Program-made: the position numbers and the translations under genes
In this document: piece by piece, positions 1-5,745 of the stretch
Layout: every line of letters starts with the position of its first letter
How positions within the stretch are numbered: the stretch's first letter is position 1
Source: Microbacteriaceae bacterium
GTDB taxonomy: Bacteria; Actinomycetota; Actinomycetes; Actinomycetales; Microbacteriaceae
Assembly (NCBI GenBank): GCA_012511645.1
Contig: JAAZFP010000245.1
Span: 1-5,745 of the forward strand
Reading direction: 5' to 3'
DNA: 5,745 bases
Notes under the pieces: generated by a model
Told to the model about the DNA's origin: nothing
Databases searched by the model: none
Seen by the model: only the letters and a program-made list of their open reading frames with translations

Positions 1-1
1 A

Positions 2-1180
2 GACCAGGGTGAACTTGATGCCGACTGGACGCTCGGCACGACGAGTGAGCAGCTGGCGCGGGCCGCAGACTCCATAGCTCAGGGATCTGGTCCGGCAGGA
101 ATCGATGCTGAGCGCGCTTCGGGCTTCACCTATGGTTCCGAGGCGTACCTCATCCAGGTGCATCGCCGCGATGCTGGAACGTTCTTATTTGACCCGACCA
201 CCATTGATGACTTCTCCCCCCTCTATTCTGCTATCCGTGATGAGCAGTGGGTCTTGCACGCAGCGAGCCAAGATCTCGCGTGTCTCCGAGAAGTTGGACT
301 TGATCCACTCGCCATTTTTGACACTGAGCTCGCGGCACGATTGCTCGGCTTCGAGCGGGTTGGCCTCGGCGCAATCGTCGAAGAGCTGTTGGGCATTCAC
401 CTCACCAAGGCGCACTCTGCGGCAAATTGGTCCACGCGTCCGCTCCCTGGTGACTGGCTTGAGTATGCAGCGCTCGACGTGGTGTTGCTTCCTGACCTCC
501 GAGACATAATCGATCAGCGTATCGTTGAACAGGGCAAATCCGAGATCGCCCGCCAGGAGTTTCAGGCGGTGCTCACCCGCGAGCCCAAGGCTCCCCCGGC
601 TGAACCGTGGCGCAAACTCGCAGGCGGCAATCGACTTCGCTCTCCCCGGGAACTCGCGCTCGCTCGCGAGCTCTGGAACGCCCGAGACGCCCTAGCCCGT
701 GAGCGTGACGTCGCGCCTGGACGTTTACTGCCTGACTCGTCGCTCATCGTTGCGGCTGCAATGAATCCACGATCTGCGGGACAACTCGCCGCGAACAAAG
801 AGTTTCGCGGCCGTGCCAGCAGGGCGGAACTCGATCGATGGTGGAAGGCCATTCTGCGAGGGAAGACCGCGGAGGTGCCAAGGCCACCCGAGCGTGACCG
901 GAATGCCATTCCTCATCACCGAAACTGGGGACAGAAGTTTCCTGAGGCTGCAGCACGGTTGCAAGCGGCACGTGAAGCGATAGCCGCAGAAGCTGAGCGC
1001 CAGCAGATGCCGGTCGAGAACTTGCTCTCCCCCGATATTCTCCGGCGAATCGCATGGGAGCCTCCTCAGACGAATGATCCCGCGGTATTTGCCGCGCGAA
1101 TGGAAGAACTCGGCGCCCGCCCCTGGCAAACTGTCATAACTGCACCGATACTGGCCTCGCTTTTTGTAGAGAGTCGATAA
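2..1180 (+). CDS. rnd: RNase D-family 3'-5' exoribonuclease with HRDC domain (5' end missing)
   Basis: The reading frame is open from base 2 to the TAA at 1178-1180, giving 392 visible residues; the true start lies left of the window. The first part is a DEDDy exonuclease domain. Exo I is D35-A-E37 (IDAER, bases 104-112), Exo II is HAASQDL with D91, and Exo III is EYAALDV with Y155 and D159. These are the acidic residues and tyrosine that bind two metal ions in RNase D. Residues about 212-292 resemble an HRDC nucleic-acid-binding domain, and the remaining C-terminal helices (RNWGQKFPEAA onward) look like a second HRDC-like module, as in E. coli RNase D. The family trims 3' ends of stable RNA precursors such as tRNA in the cytoplasm. 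The GTG at 158 is internal: starting there would remove Exo I. One oddity is NWSTRPL where the family usually has DWS.RPL (N142). The substrate in this organism is inferred. The gene reads toward fadA, 120 bases away, and is probably a separate transcription unit. Confidence 0.9.
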   Translation, partial: DQGELDADWTLGTTSEQLARAADSIAQGSGPAGIDAERASGFTYGSEAYLIQVHRRDAGTFLFDPTTIDDFSPLYSAIRDEQWVLHAASQDLACLREVGLDPLAIFDTELAARLLGFERVGLGAIVEELLGIHLTKAHSAANWSTRPLPGDWLEYAALDVVLLPDLRDIIDQRIVEQGKSEIARQEFQAVLTREPKAPPAEPWRKLAGGNRLRSPRELALARELWNARDALARERDVAPGRLLPDSSLIVAAAMNPRSAGQLAANKEFRGRASRAELDRWWKAILRGKTAEVPRPPERDRNAIPHHRNWGQKFPEAAARLQAAREAIAAEAERQQMPVENLLSPDILRRIAWEPPQTNDPAVFAARMEELGARPWQTVITAPILASLFVESR

Positions 1181-1195
1181 ATCAGTCTGGGCCTT

Positions 1196-1233
1196 GCGGG
1201 TGACTCTGCACGTTCATCCACCGGTCACCCCGC
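1196..1233. repeat. Imperfect inverted repeat between rnd and fadA (terminator or operator)
   Basis: GCGGGTGAC (1196-1204) pairs with GTCACCCCGC (1224-1233), giving nine base pairs with one bulged C at 1231 and a 19-base loop. A T-rich stretch (TTTGTTT, 1244-1250) begins about ten bases after the right arm. The loop is long and the T-tract is displaced, so this would be a weak intrinsic terminator for rnd. The right arm also lies where the -35 region of the candidate fadA promoter would be, so a binding site for a fatty-acid-responsive repressor is equally possible. The pairing is seen directly; either function is inference. Confidence 0.35.
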
Positions 1234-1251
1234 TCGTTCAGTCTTTGTTTC

Positions 1252-1257
1252 TAGGAT
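1252..1257 (+). promoter_or_regulatory. Candidate -10 box of the fadAB promoter
   Basis: TAGGAT fits the TAnnnT pattern of actinobacterial SigA -10 elements. Transcription would begin near the A at 1264-1265, leaving a leader of about 36 bases before the ATG at 1301. I see no convincing -35 hexamer 16-18 bases upstream; the region 1229-1234 is C-rich. Position relative to the gene and the -10 sequence are the only support. Confidence 0.35.
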
Positions 1258-1288
1258 GGACGCAACTACCACTCACCACTCGAAAGGC

Positions 1289-1295
1289 AAGGTGG
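1289..1295 (+). promoter_or_regulatory. Shine-Dalgarno that sets the fadA start
   Basis: AAGGTGG differs from the AAGGAGG consensus at one base and lies five bases before the ATG at 1301. The in-frame ATG at 1256 has no comparable site at proper spacing: the only purine run before it (AGG) directly abuts or overlaps the start codon. This decides in favour of the shorter protein. Confidence 0.65.
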
Positions 1296-1300
1296 CCGTA

Positions 1301-2494
1301 ATGAGAGAAGTCGTCTTCGTTGACGGGGTTCGTACCCCGTTTGGACGCGCTGGCGAAAAGGGAATGTACTGGGGCACGCGTGCCGATGACCTCGCAGTGC
1401 GTGCGCTGCAGGGGCTCATCGAGCGCAATCCCGAACTCCCGCTTGACCGAGTTGATGACGTCGGCATTGCCGCAACAACCCAGCAGGGTGACCAAGGGTT
1501 GACCCTCGGCCGTTCTGTGGCGATTCTTGCTGGCCTGCCCATGACAGTGCCCGGCTATGCGCTTGATCGCATGTGCGCCGGCGCCATGACGACAACCGCA
1601 ATGATGAGCGGCGCAATCGGCGCGAATCAGTACGATATCGCCATCGCCGGTGGCGTCGAACACATGGGCCGCCACCCGATCGGCATCGGCGCCGACCCGA
1701 ACCCTCGATTCGTCGCTGAAAAGATGGTCAGCCCCGACGCACTCAACATGGGCATGACCGCCGAACGGCTGCACGATCGATTCCCGCAGCTCACCAAAGA
1801 GCGCGCGGATCGCTTTGGCATGCTCAGCCAGCAGAAGGTACAGGCGGCGTACGACCGAGGCGACATTCAGCCAGATCTGATCCCCGTCGCCATCAAGTCC
1901 ACCGAGGGCTGGGGCCTCGCGACAGAAGATGAGGGTCGTCGACCTGAGACCACCATGGAGGGCCTCGCTTCTCTGAAGACACCGTTCCGGCCTCATGGGC
2001 GTGTGAGCGCTGGCACCGCTTCGCCTCTCACCGACGGCTCAACCATGGCGCTGCTCGCCGGCGGCGACACCGCAAAAGAACTGGGCATGAAGGCGAAGAT
2101 GCGCATGGTCGGCTTCGCCTTCGCTGGCGTCGAGCCAGAGGTGATGGGCCTGGGCCCCGTGCCATCGACCGAGAAGGCGCTCAAGCGCGCGGGTCTGACG
2201 ATCGACGACATTGGGCTCTTCGAACTCAATGAAGCATTTGCCGTCCAGGTGCTGTCGTTCCTCGACGCCTTCGGTATTGACGATGAAGATGCTCGGGTGA
2301 ACCCATGGGGTGGCGCCATCGCGCTTGGTCACCCGCTCGCTGCCTCGGGCGTGCGCCTCATGCTGCAGCTCGCTCGCCAGTTTGAGCAGCGCCCAGACGT
2401 GCGCTACGGCCTGACCGCAATGTGCGTTGGCCTTGGCCAGGGTGGCTCAATGATCTGGGAAAACCCGCACTTCAACGGCAAGAAGGGGAAGTAA
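1301..2494 (+). CDS. fadA: Acetyl-CoA acyltransferase (3-ketoacyl-CoA thiolase)
   Basis: This 397-residue protein has the usual length of a thiolase. It performs the last step of beta-oxidation: CoA-dependent cleavage of 3-ketoacyl-CoA into acetyl-CoA and a shortened acyl-CoA. The N-terminus has the thiolase opening VDGVRTPFGRAG (residues 7-18). The acyl-accepting nucleophile is C92 in LDRMCAGAM (codon 1574-1576), followed by AGGVEHMG. The C-terminal half carries NEAFA (N310), GGAIALGHP with H344, and MCVGLGQG with C375, the general acid/base cysteine. All catalytic positions are present. The CVGLGQG wording and GGVEHMG match FadA-type degradative thiolases better than biosynthetic acetoacetyl-CoA thiolases, which usually read C.GGG.G, and the fadB partner supports this. 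The ATG at 1301 was chosen over the one at 1256 because of the Shine-Dalgarno and because conserved sequence begins at REVVFVDG. The protein should be cytoplasmic and likely forms a complex with the next product. Chain-length preference cannot be read from the sequence. Confidence 0.93.
   Translation: MREVVFVDGVRTPFGRAGEKGMYWGTRADDLAVRALQGLIERNPELPLDRVDDVGIAATTQQGDQGLTLGRSVAILAGLPMTVPGYALDRMCAGAMTTTAMMSGAIGANQYDIAIAGGVEHMGRHPIGIGADPNPRFVAEKMVSPDALNMGMTAERLHDRFPQLTKERADRFGMLSQQKVQAAYDRGDIQPDLIPVAIKSTEGWGLATEDEGRRPETTMEGLASLKTPFRPHGRVSAGTASPLTDGSTMALLAGGDTAKELGMKAKMRMVGFAFAGVEPEVMGLGPVPSTEKALKRAGLTIDDIGLFELNEAFAVQVLSFLDAFGIDDEDARVNPWGGAIALGHPLAASGVRLMLQLARQFEQRPDVRYGLTAMCVGLGQGGSMIWENPHFNGKKGK
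2484..2491 (+). promoter_or_regulatory. Ribosome binding site of fadB inside the fadA 3' end
   Basis: AAGGGGAA lies within the last codons of fadA and about nine to eleven bases before the fadB ATG at 2501. The six-base gap between the fadA stop and this start means ribosomes finishing fadA cover this site, so translational coupling is likely. Confidence 0.5.
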
Positions 2495-2500
2495 CTCACC

Positions 2501-4642
2501 ATGACTGACTACTCTAAGATCGATTTTTCTGGCCTGATTGCCGCTGCTGAGGGCGAAGTGATCACCCACTCGTATGTTCGAGACGTGCCGCTTGCCTCAG
2601 GCGGCGTGATGGCGCTCATCACCCTCGATAACGGCGAGGACCACACTCGACCAAACACCCTGGGTCCACGCACCCTGAGCGAGTTGAGCGACACGCTCGA
2701 CACGCTGCAGGCCCGTGCGGCTGCGGGTGAAATCCGCGCCGTTGGCGTCACCGGCAAGCAGTTCATCTTTGCTGCCGGCGCTGACCTTTCAAAGGTGTCG
2801 CAGCTGGGTAACCGCGACAACGCTCGCCTCATGGCGCAGTACGGCCACTATGTGCTGGGCAAGTTCAGCTCACTCGGTGTGCCGAGCTTTGCGTTTGTGA
2901 ACGGACTTGCGCTCGGCGGTGCAATGGAAATCGCGCTGCACTGCACCTACCGCACGCTAGATGAGAACGCCGCAGCCCTCGCATTTCCCGAGGTGTTCCT
3001 TGGAATCATCCCCGGTTGGGGCGGCGCAACGATCGTGCCAAACCTCATCGGGATCGAGAAGGCCATCGAAGTCGTCATCTCGAACCCGCTCAAGAACAAC
3101 CGCATGCTGAAGCCTGCGCAGGCATATGAGCTGGGCCTGTTCGACGAAATGTTTGGTTCTGGTGCGTTCCTCGAGCACTCGATCCGCTGGGCAGATCAGG
3201 TACTCACGAGCGAGATCACGGTCAAGCGCCCGAATGTGCCCGGCAAGATTGAGCGCATGACCAAATGGCCAATTGCCATCAAGGTCGCTCGCGACACGCT
3301 CAAAGCAAAGATCGGCACCGCGGCAAAGTCACCGTATGCCGCACTCGAACTGATGAGCGCAGCAAAAGATGGCGATTTGTCCCGTGGGTTTGAGCGTGAA
3401 GACGAGGTGCTCACCGAGCTGATTTCTGGTGATCAGTTCCACGCTTCGATTTACGCGTTCGATCTCGTGCAGAAGCGCGCGAAGCGACCCGCCGGCGCAC
3501 CCGACAAGAGCCTCGCGCAGAAGGTGCAGAAGGTCGGCATCATCGGTGCGGGCCTCATGGCGAGCCAATTTGCGCTGCTGTTCGCACGCAAACTTCGCGT
3601 ACCCGTGCTGATCACCGATATTGATCAGGCCCGCGTCGATAAGGGAATCAGCTACATCTATGGCGAGATCGATGCCATGCGCGAGAAGGGTCGCCTGTCG
3701 CACGACGACGCGAATCAGGTGAAGGCGCTCGTCAGCGGCACCACCGACAAGAGTCTGTACGCCGATTGCGACTGGGTCATCGAGGCAGTCTTCGAGGAAC
3801 TCGGCGTCAAGCAGCAGGTGTTCGCCGAGATCGAGCCGATCATCAGCGAAACCGCGGTTCTTGCGACCAATACCTCCTCGCTCTCTGTCGAAGAGATCGG
3901 TGCGAACCTTGCTCATCCCGAGCGACTCGTGGGCTTCCACTTCTTCAACCCGGTTGCGGTCATGCCGCTCATCGAGGTTGTCAAGGTACCGACGACCAAC
4001 GATGTCACTCTCGCAACAGCCATGGACGTCGCGAAGAAGCTCGGCAAGTCTGCGGTCATTACCGCCGATCGCCCCGGCTTCGTGGTGAACCGTCTGCTCG
4101 CCAAGGTCTTCGGCGAGGCCGCCCGCGCACTCGATGCTGGCACTCCGGTGGCAGAGGTCGAGCAGGCATACGCCCCGATCGGCCTACCGATGGGCCCATT
4201 TGAGCTCATCGATCTCGTCGGTTGGAAAGTCGCAGCACACGTCCAGGACACGATGGTCGGCGCGGTCCCAGATCGCTTCTACGCCTCAGAAAACCTGCAC
4301 AAGGCTGCGGAGCTTGAGAAGCCACTGGTAAAGAGCAAGCAGGGCAAGGTTGAGGATCTGTCGAAGGACGCGAAGAAGGCGCTCACCCTCGGCAAGTCAC
4401 CGATCGCTCAAGACGAGATCCTGCGCAACGTCGAAGAAGGCCTCGCAGCCGAGATCAAGCTCATGCTTGACGAGGGCGTCGTGGCTGCTGCTGAGGACAT
4501 TGATCTGTGCATGATTCTCGGTGCGGGCTGGCCGTTCCAAGATGGTGGCGCAACACCGTACCTGGATCGTGTCGGCGCGAGCGAGCGGGCTTTCGGCGCG
4601 AAGTTCCATAACCCAGCGATCGCGGGTCCCGTCGAGGCGTAA
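2501..4642 (+). CDS. fadB: Fatty acid oxidation complex alpha subunit: enoyl-CoA hydratase / 3-hydroxyacyl-CoA dehydrogenase
   Basis: The 713-residue protein is close to E. coli FadB in length and has both halves. The N-terminal crotonase domain (about residues 20-250) contains FAAGADLS for the oxyanion hole and both catalytic glutamates: E143 in GGAMEIAL and E164 in PEVFLGIIPGWGG. The NAD-binding domain begins at K344 with VGIIGAGLMASQ. The dehydrogenase has TNTSSLS (S459/S460), H480 in GFHFFNP, E492 in PLIEVV and N530 in GFVVNRLL; H480 and E492 are 12 residues apart, as in the E. coli His450-Glu462 pair. Two C-terminal helical modules follow: AYAPIGLPMGPFELIDLVG, and a second one around DLCMILGAGWPFQDGG. 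The enzyme hydrates 2-enoyl-CoA and oxidises L-3-hydroxyacyl-CoA with NAD+, passing 3-ketoacyl-CoA to the upstream thiolase. The third glycine of the dinucleotide motif is alanine (GAGLMA), which I recall as usual in this actinobacterial subfamily. There is no frameshift or truncation. It is cotranscribed with fadA. Confidence 0.94.
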   Translation: MTDYSKIDFSGLIAAAEGEVITHSYVRDVPLASGGVMALITLDNGEDHTRPNTLGPRTLSELSDTLDTLQARAAAGEIRAVGVTGKQFIFAAGADLSKVSQLGNRDNARLMAQYGHYVLGKFSSLGVPSFAFVNGLALGGAMEIALHCTYRTLDENAAALAFPEVFLGIIPGWGGATIVPNLIGIEKAIEVVISNPLKNNRMLKPAQAYELGLFDEMFGSGAFLEHSIRWADQVLTSEITVKRPNVPGKIERMTKWPIAIKVARDTLKAKIGTAAKSPYAALELMSAAKDGDLSRGFEREDEVLTELISGDQFHASIYAFDLVQKRAKRPAGAPDKSLAQKVQKVGIIGAGLMASQFALLFARKLRVPVLITDIDQARVDKGISYIYGEIDAMREKGRLSHDDANQVKALVSGTTDKSLYADCDWVIEAVFEELGVKQQVFAEIEPIISETAVLATNTSSLSVEEIGANLAHPERLVGFHFFNPVAVMPLIEVVKVPTTNDVTLATAMDVAKKLGKSAVITADRPGFVVNRLLAKVFGEAARALDAGTPVAEVEQAYAPIGLPMGPFELIDLVGWKVAAHVQDTMVGAVPDRFYASENLHKAAELEKPLVKSKQGKVEDLSKDAKKALTLGKSPIAQDEILRNVEEGLAAEIKLMLDEGVVAAAEDIDLCMILGAGWPFQDGGATPYLDRVGASERAFGAKFHNPAIAGPVEA

Positions 4643-4653
4643 CCCACGGGCTC

Positions 4654-4693
4654 AGGGCCGGTCTTGGTGCGATTGCACTGGGGCCGGCCCTTT
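4654..4693 (+). terminator. Intrinsic terminator of fadAB
   Basis: Bases 4654-4670 pair with 4675-4691 around a GATT loop, a 17-bp stem. The outer eight pairs are perfect (AGGGCCGG with CCGGCCCT), the inner four (GTGC with GCAC) are perfect, and the five between include four G-U wobbles and one C-G. A short, interrupted T stretch (TTTGCGTTCT, 4691-4700) follows. The hairpin starts 11 bases after the fadB stop. On the opposite strand the wobbles become A-C mismatches and no T-tract follows, so it should serve fadB much better than dxs. Confidence 0.75.
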
Positions 4694-4698
4694 GCGTT

Positions 4699-5745
4699 CT
4701 ACGAGGATTGTGTCTCAAGCGCCGCGAGCGACGCCTCGATGATGCGCTCGGCAGTGAGCCCCGAAAGCTCGAGCAGTTCAGCGCGACTGGCATGCGGCAG
4801 GAAGCCCTCCCCCACTCCAAGCTCAGTCACTCCCACCGAAAGGTCGGCTTCGCGCAACGCCTGGCGAATCCTCGTGCCGACACCGCCCACGCGAATTCCG
4901 TCTTCGATGCTCACCACCCAGCGGTGCTGCGCTGCCAGCTGCACGACCGAGTCTGGCACGGGGATCACCCACCTCGGATCAATCACGGTGCAGGACACCC
5001 CGCGAGATTCGAGCTCGACAGCCGCGTCGAGCGCAATGCGAGCCATTGGGCCCACGGCTACCAGCAGAATGTCAGCGCGTTCTCCTGGCATGTCTCGGAG
5101 CACGTCGACACCATCACCGGTGCTGCGCACAGTAGGGATCTCCTGCCCGACAGCCCCCTTCGGAAACCGAATGGCTGTGGGCGCGTCATCGATGACGACG
5201 GCCTCCTCAAGTGCTTTACGCAGCGTTGCTGCATCCCGCGGCGCAGCAATTCGCATTCCCGGCACCAATTGCAAAGCGGCAAGATCCCACACGCCGTTGT
5301 GACTCGCACCGTCTGGCCCCGTGATGCCAGCGCGATCAAGCACGAGCGTCACCCCGGCACGGTGCAGGGCCACATCCATGAGCACCTGGTCGAAGGCTCG
5401 ATTGAGAAAGGTCGCGTAGACCGCGACCACCGGGTGCAGGCCTCCGTAGGCCATGCCCGCCGCAGTCGTGATGGCGTGCTGTTCGGCGATGCCGACGTCA
5501 TACACGCGCTCAGGCATCTGCATGGCGAAGGCGTCAAGCCCGGATGGCGCAAGCATGGCCGCCGTGATGCCAACGATCCGAGGATCGTGTTCGGCCAACT
5601 CCACAATCTTGTCTCTGAACACCTGAGTGAAGCTGGGCGCTTCTGCCCCAAGTCTCGACGCCCCGGTCCCCGGGTCAATCTGACCAATTGCGTGAAACTG
5701 ATCGGCGTCGTCGTTCTCGGCAGGAGCATAGCCGCGGCCCTTCTC
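4699..5745 (-). CDS. dxs: 1-deoxy-D-xylulose-5-phosphate synthase (N-terminus missing)
   Basis: The minus-strand frame is open from base 5745 to the TAG at 4701-4699, giving 348 visible residues, roughly the C-terminal half of a protein normally about 620-650 long. The fragment opens with EKGRGYAPAE and DQFHAIG, the DXS segment that ends the N-terminal domain. The pyrimidine-binding domain has YDVGIAEQHA with catalytic E88 (codon 5484-5482), followed by Y110 and R116 in the YATFLNRAFDQ stretch, and DRAGITGPDGASHNG with D145 and H149. The spacing of these from E88 (22, 28, 57 and 61) matches E. coli E370, Y392, R398, D427 and H431. IRFPKG follows, then the transketolase C-terminal domain. DXS condenses pyruvate and D-glyceraldehyde 3-phosphate to DXP with loss of CO2, using thiamine diphosphate, and is the first step of the MEP isoprenoid pathway in the cytoplasm. 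The GTG at 5622 is an internal valine, not the start. The gene is convergent with fadB, and its promoter is outside the window. Confidence 0.96.
   Translation of the reverse strand, partial: EKGRGYAPAENDDADQFHAIGQIDPGTGASRLGAEAPSFTQVFRDKIVELAEHDPRIVGITAAMLAPSGLDAFAMQMPERVYDVGIAEQHAITTAAGMAYGGLHPVVAVYATFLNRAFDQVLMDVALHRAGVTLVLDRAGITGPDGASHNGVWDLAALQLVPGMRIAAPRDAATLRKALEEAVVIDDAPTAIRFPKGAVGQEIPTVRSTGDGVDVLRDMPGERADILLVAVGPMARIALDAAVELESRGVSCTVIDPRWVIPVPDSVVQLAAQHRWVVSIEDGIRVGGVGTRIRQALREADLSVGVTELGVGEGFLPHASRAELLELSGLTAERIIEASLAALETQSS

Noticed and set aside
158..160. GTG as the start of the RNase D gene
   Set aside because: The frame is open to the left edge and the upstream 52 codons encode the Exo I motif IDAER, so this is an internal valine.
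1238..1996. Long minus-strand open frame (252 codons) opposite the thiolase gene
   Set aside because: It lies antisense to a clearly conserved thiolase, its translation has no recognisable domain and is rich in His/Cys/Arg typical of a shadow frame in G+C-rich DNA.
3329..3940. Minus-strand open frame (203 codons) opposite fadB
   Set aside because: It mirrors the FadB coding frame across the domain junction and NAD-binding region. No family resemblance or convincing ribosome binding site was seen.
3766..4203. Plus-strand 145-codon frame overlapping fadB
   Set aside because: Arg-rich out-of-frame reading of the dehydrogenase domain, with no independent support.
5155..5175. Lys in IRFPKG of DXS, where E. 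coli has Arg (RYPRG) in the substrate-phosphate region
   Set aside because: A conservative change that I recall in mycobacterial DXS as well; likely normal for the phylum.
4664..5302. Plus-strand open frame (212 codons) opposite dxs
   Set aside because: Very Ser/Thr/Arg-rich, low-complexity translation antisense to conserved DXS motifs; its start lies inside the terminator stem.
5620..5622. GTG (minus strand) as the start of dxs
   Set aside because: The 41 codons before it, to the window edge, encode recognisable DXS sequence (EKGRGYAPAE), so the gene is cut by the window rather than short.

Overview
The window looks like chromosomal DNA from a high-G+C Gram-positive bacterium (Actinomycetota). 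The protein wording suggests a Microbacteriaceae-like lineage, but the genus cannot be fixed from this sequence. The evidence is G/C-rich third codon positions, an actinobacterial style of FadA/FadB pair, an actinobacterial style of DXS, and an RNase D/HRDC gene close to dxs, an arrangement I recall from actinobacterial genomes including Mycobacterium tuberculosis (Rv2681 next to dxs1).

Layout, left to right. (1) Bases 2-1180, plus strand: the 3' part of an RNase D-type 3'-5' exoribonuclease with a DEDDy nuclease domain and an HRDC domain; its N-terminus lies left of the window. (2) Bases 1181-1300: a 120-base intergenic region with an imperfect inverted repeat, a candidate -10 box (TAGGAT) and a good Shine-Dalgarno that sets the thiolase start at 1301. 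(3) Bases 1301-2494: a thiolase of the FadA type. (4) Bases 2501-4642: a FadB-type enoyl-CoA hydratase/3-hydroxyacyl-CoA dehydrogenase, six bases downstream and almost certainly in one operon with the thiolase. (5) Bases 4643-4698: a short convergent intergenic region nearly filled by a 17-bp hairpin that reads best as the fadB terminator. (6) Bases 4699-5745, minus strand: the C-terminal part of 1-deoxy-D-xylulose-5-phosphate synthase (dxs), whose N-terminus lies right of the window.

How they work together: FadB hydrates trans-2-enoyl-CoA and oxidises the 3-hydroxyacyl-CoA; FadA then cleaves the 3-ketoacyl-CoA to acetyl-CoA. The two genes therefore supply the last three steps of the beta-oxidation cycle. 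The flanking genes are housekeeping functions in RNA processing and isoprenoid (MEP pathway) synthesis, with no direct biochemical link to fadAB that the sequence shows.

I found no mobile element, CRISPR array, RNA gene, phage gene or undescribed system. Every sizeable stretch is explained by four well-known families with intact visible active-site residues. The findings are modest: a start-site correction, a strand-asymmetric terminator, a possible operator, and several family-motif variants.
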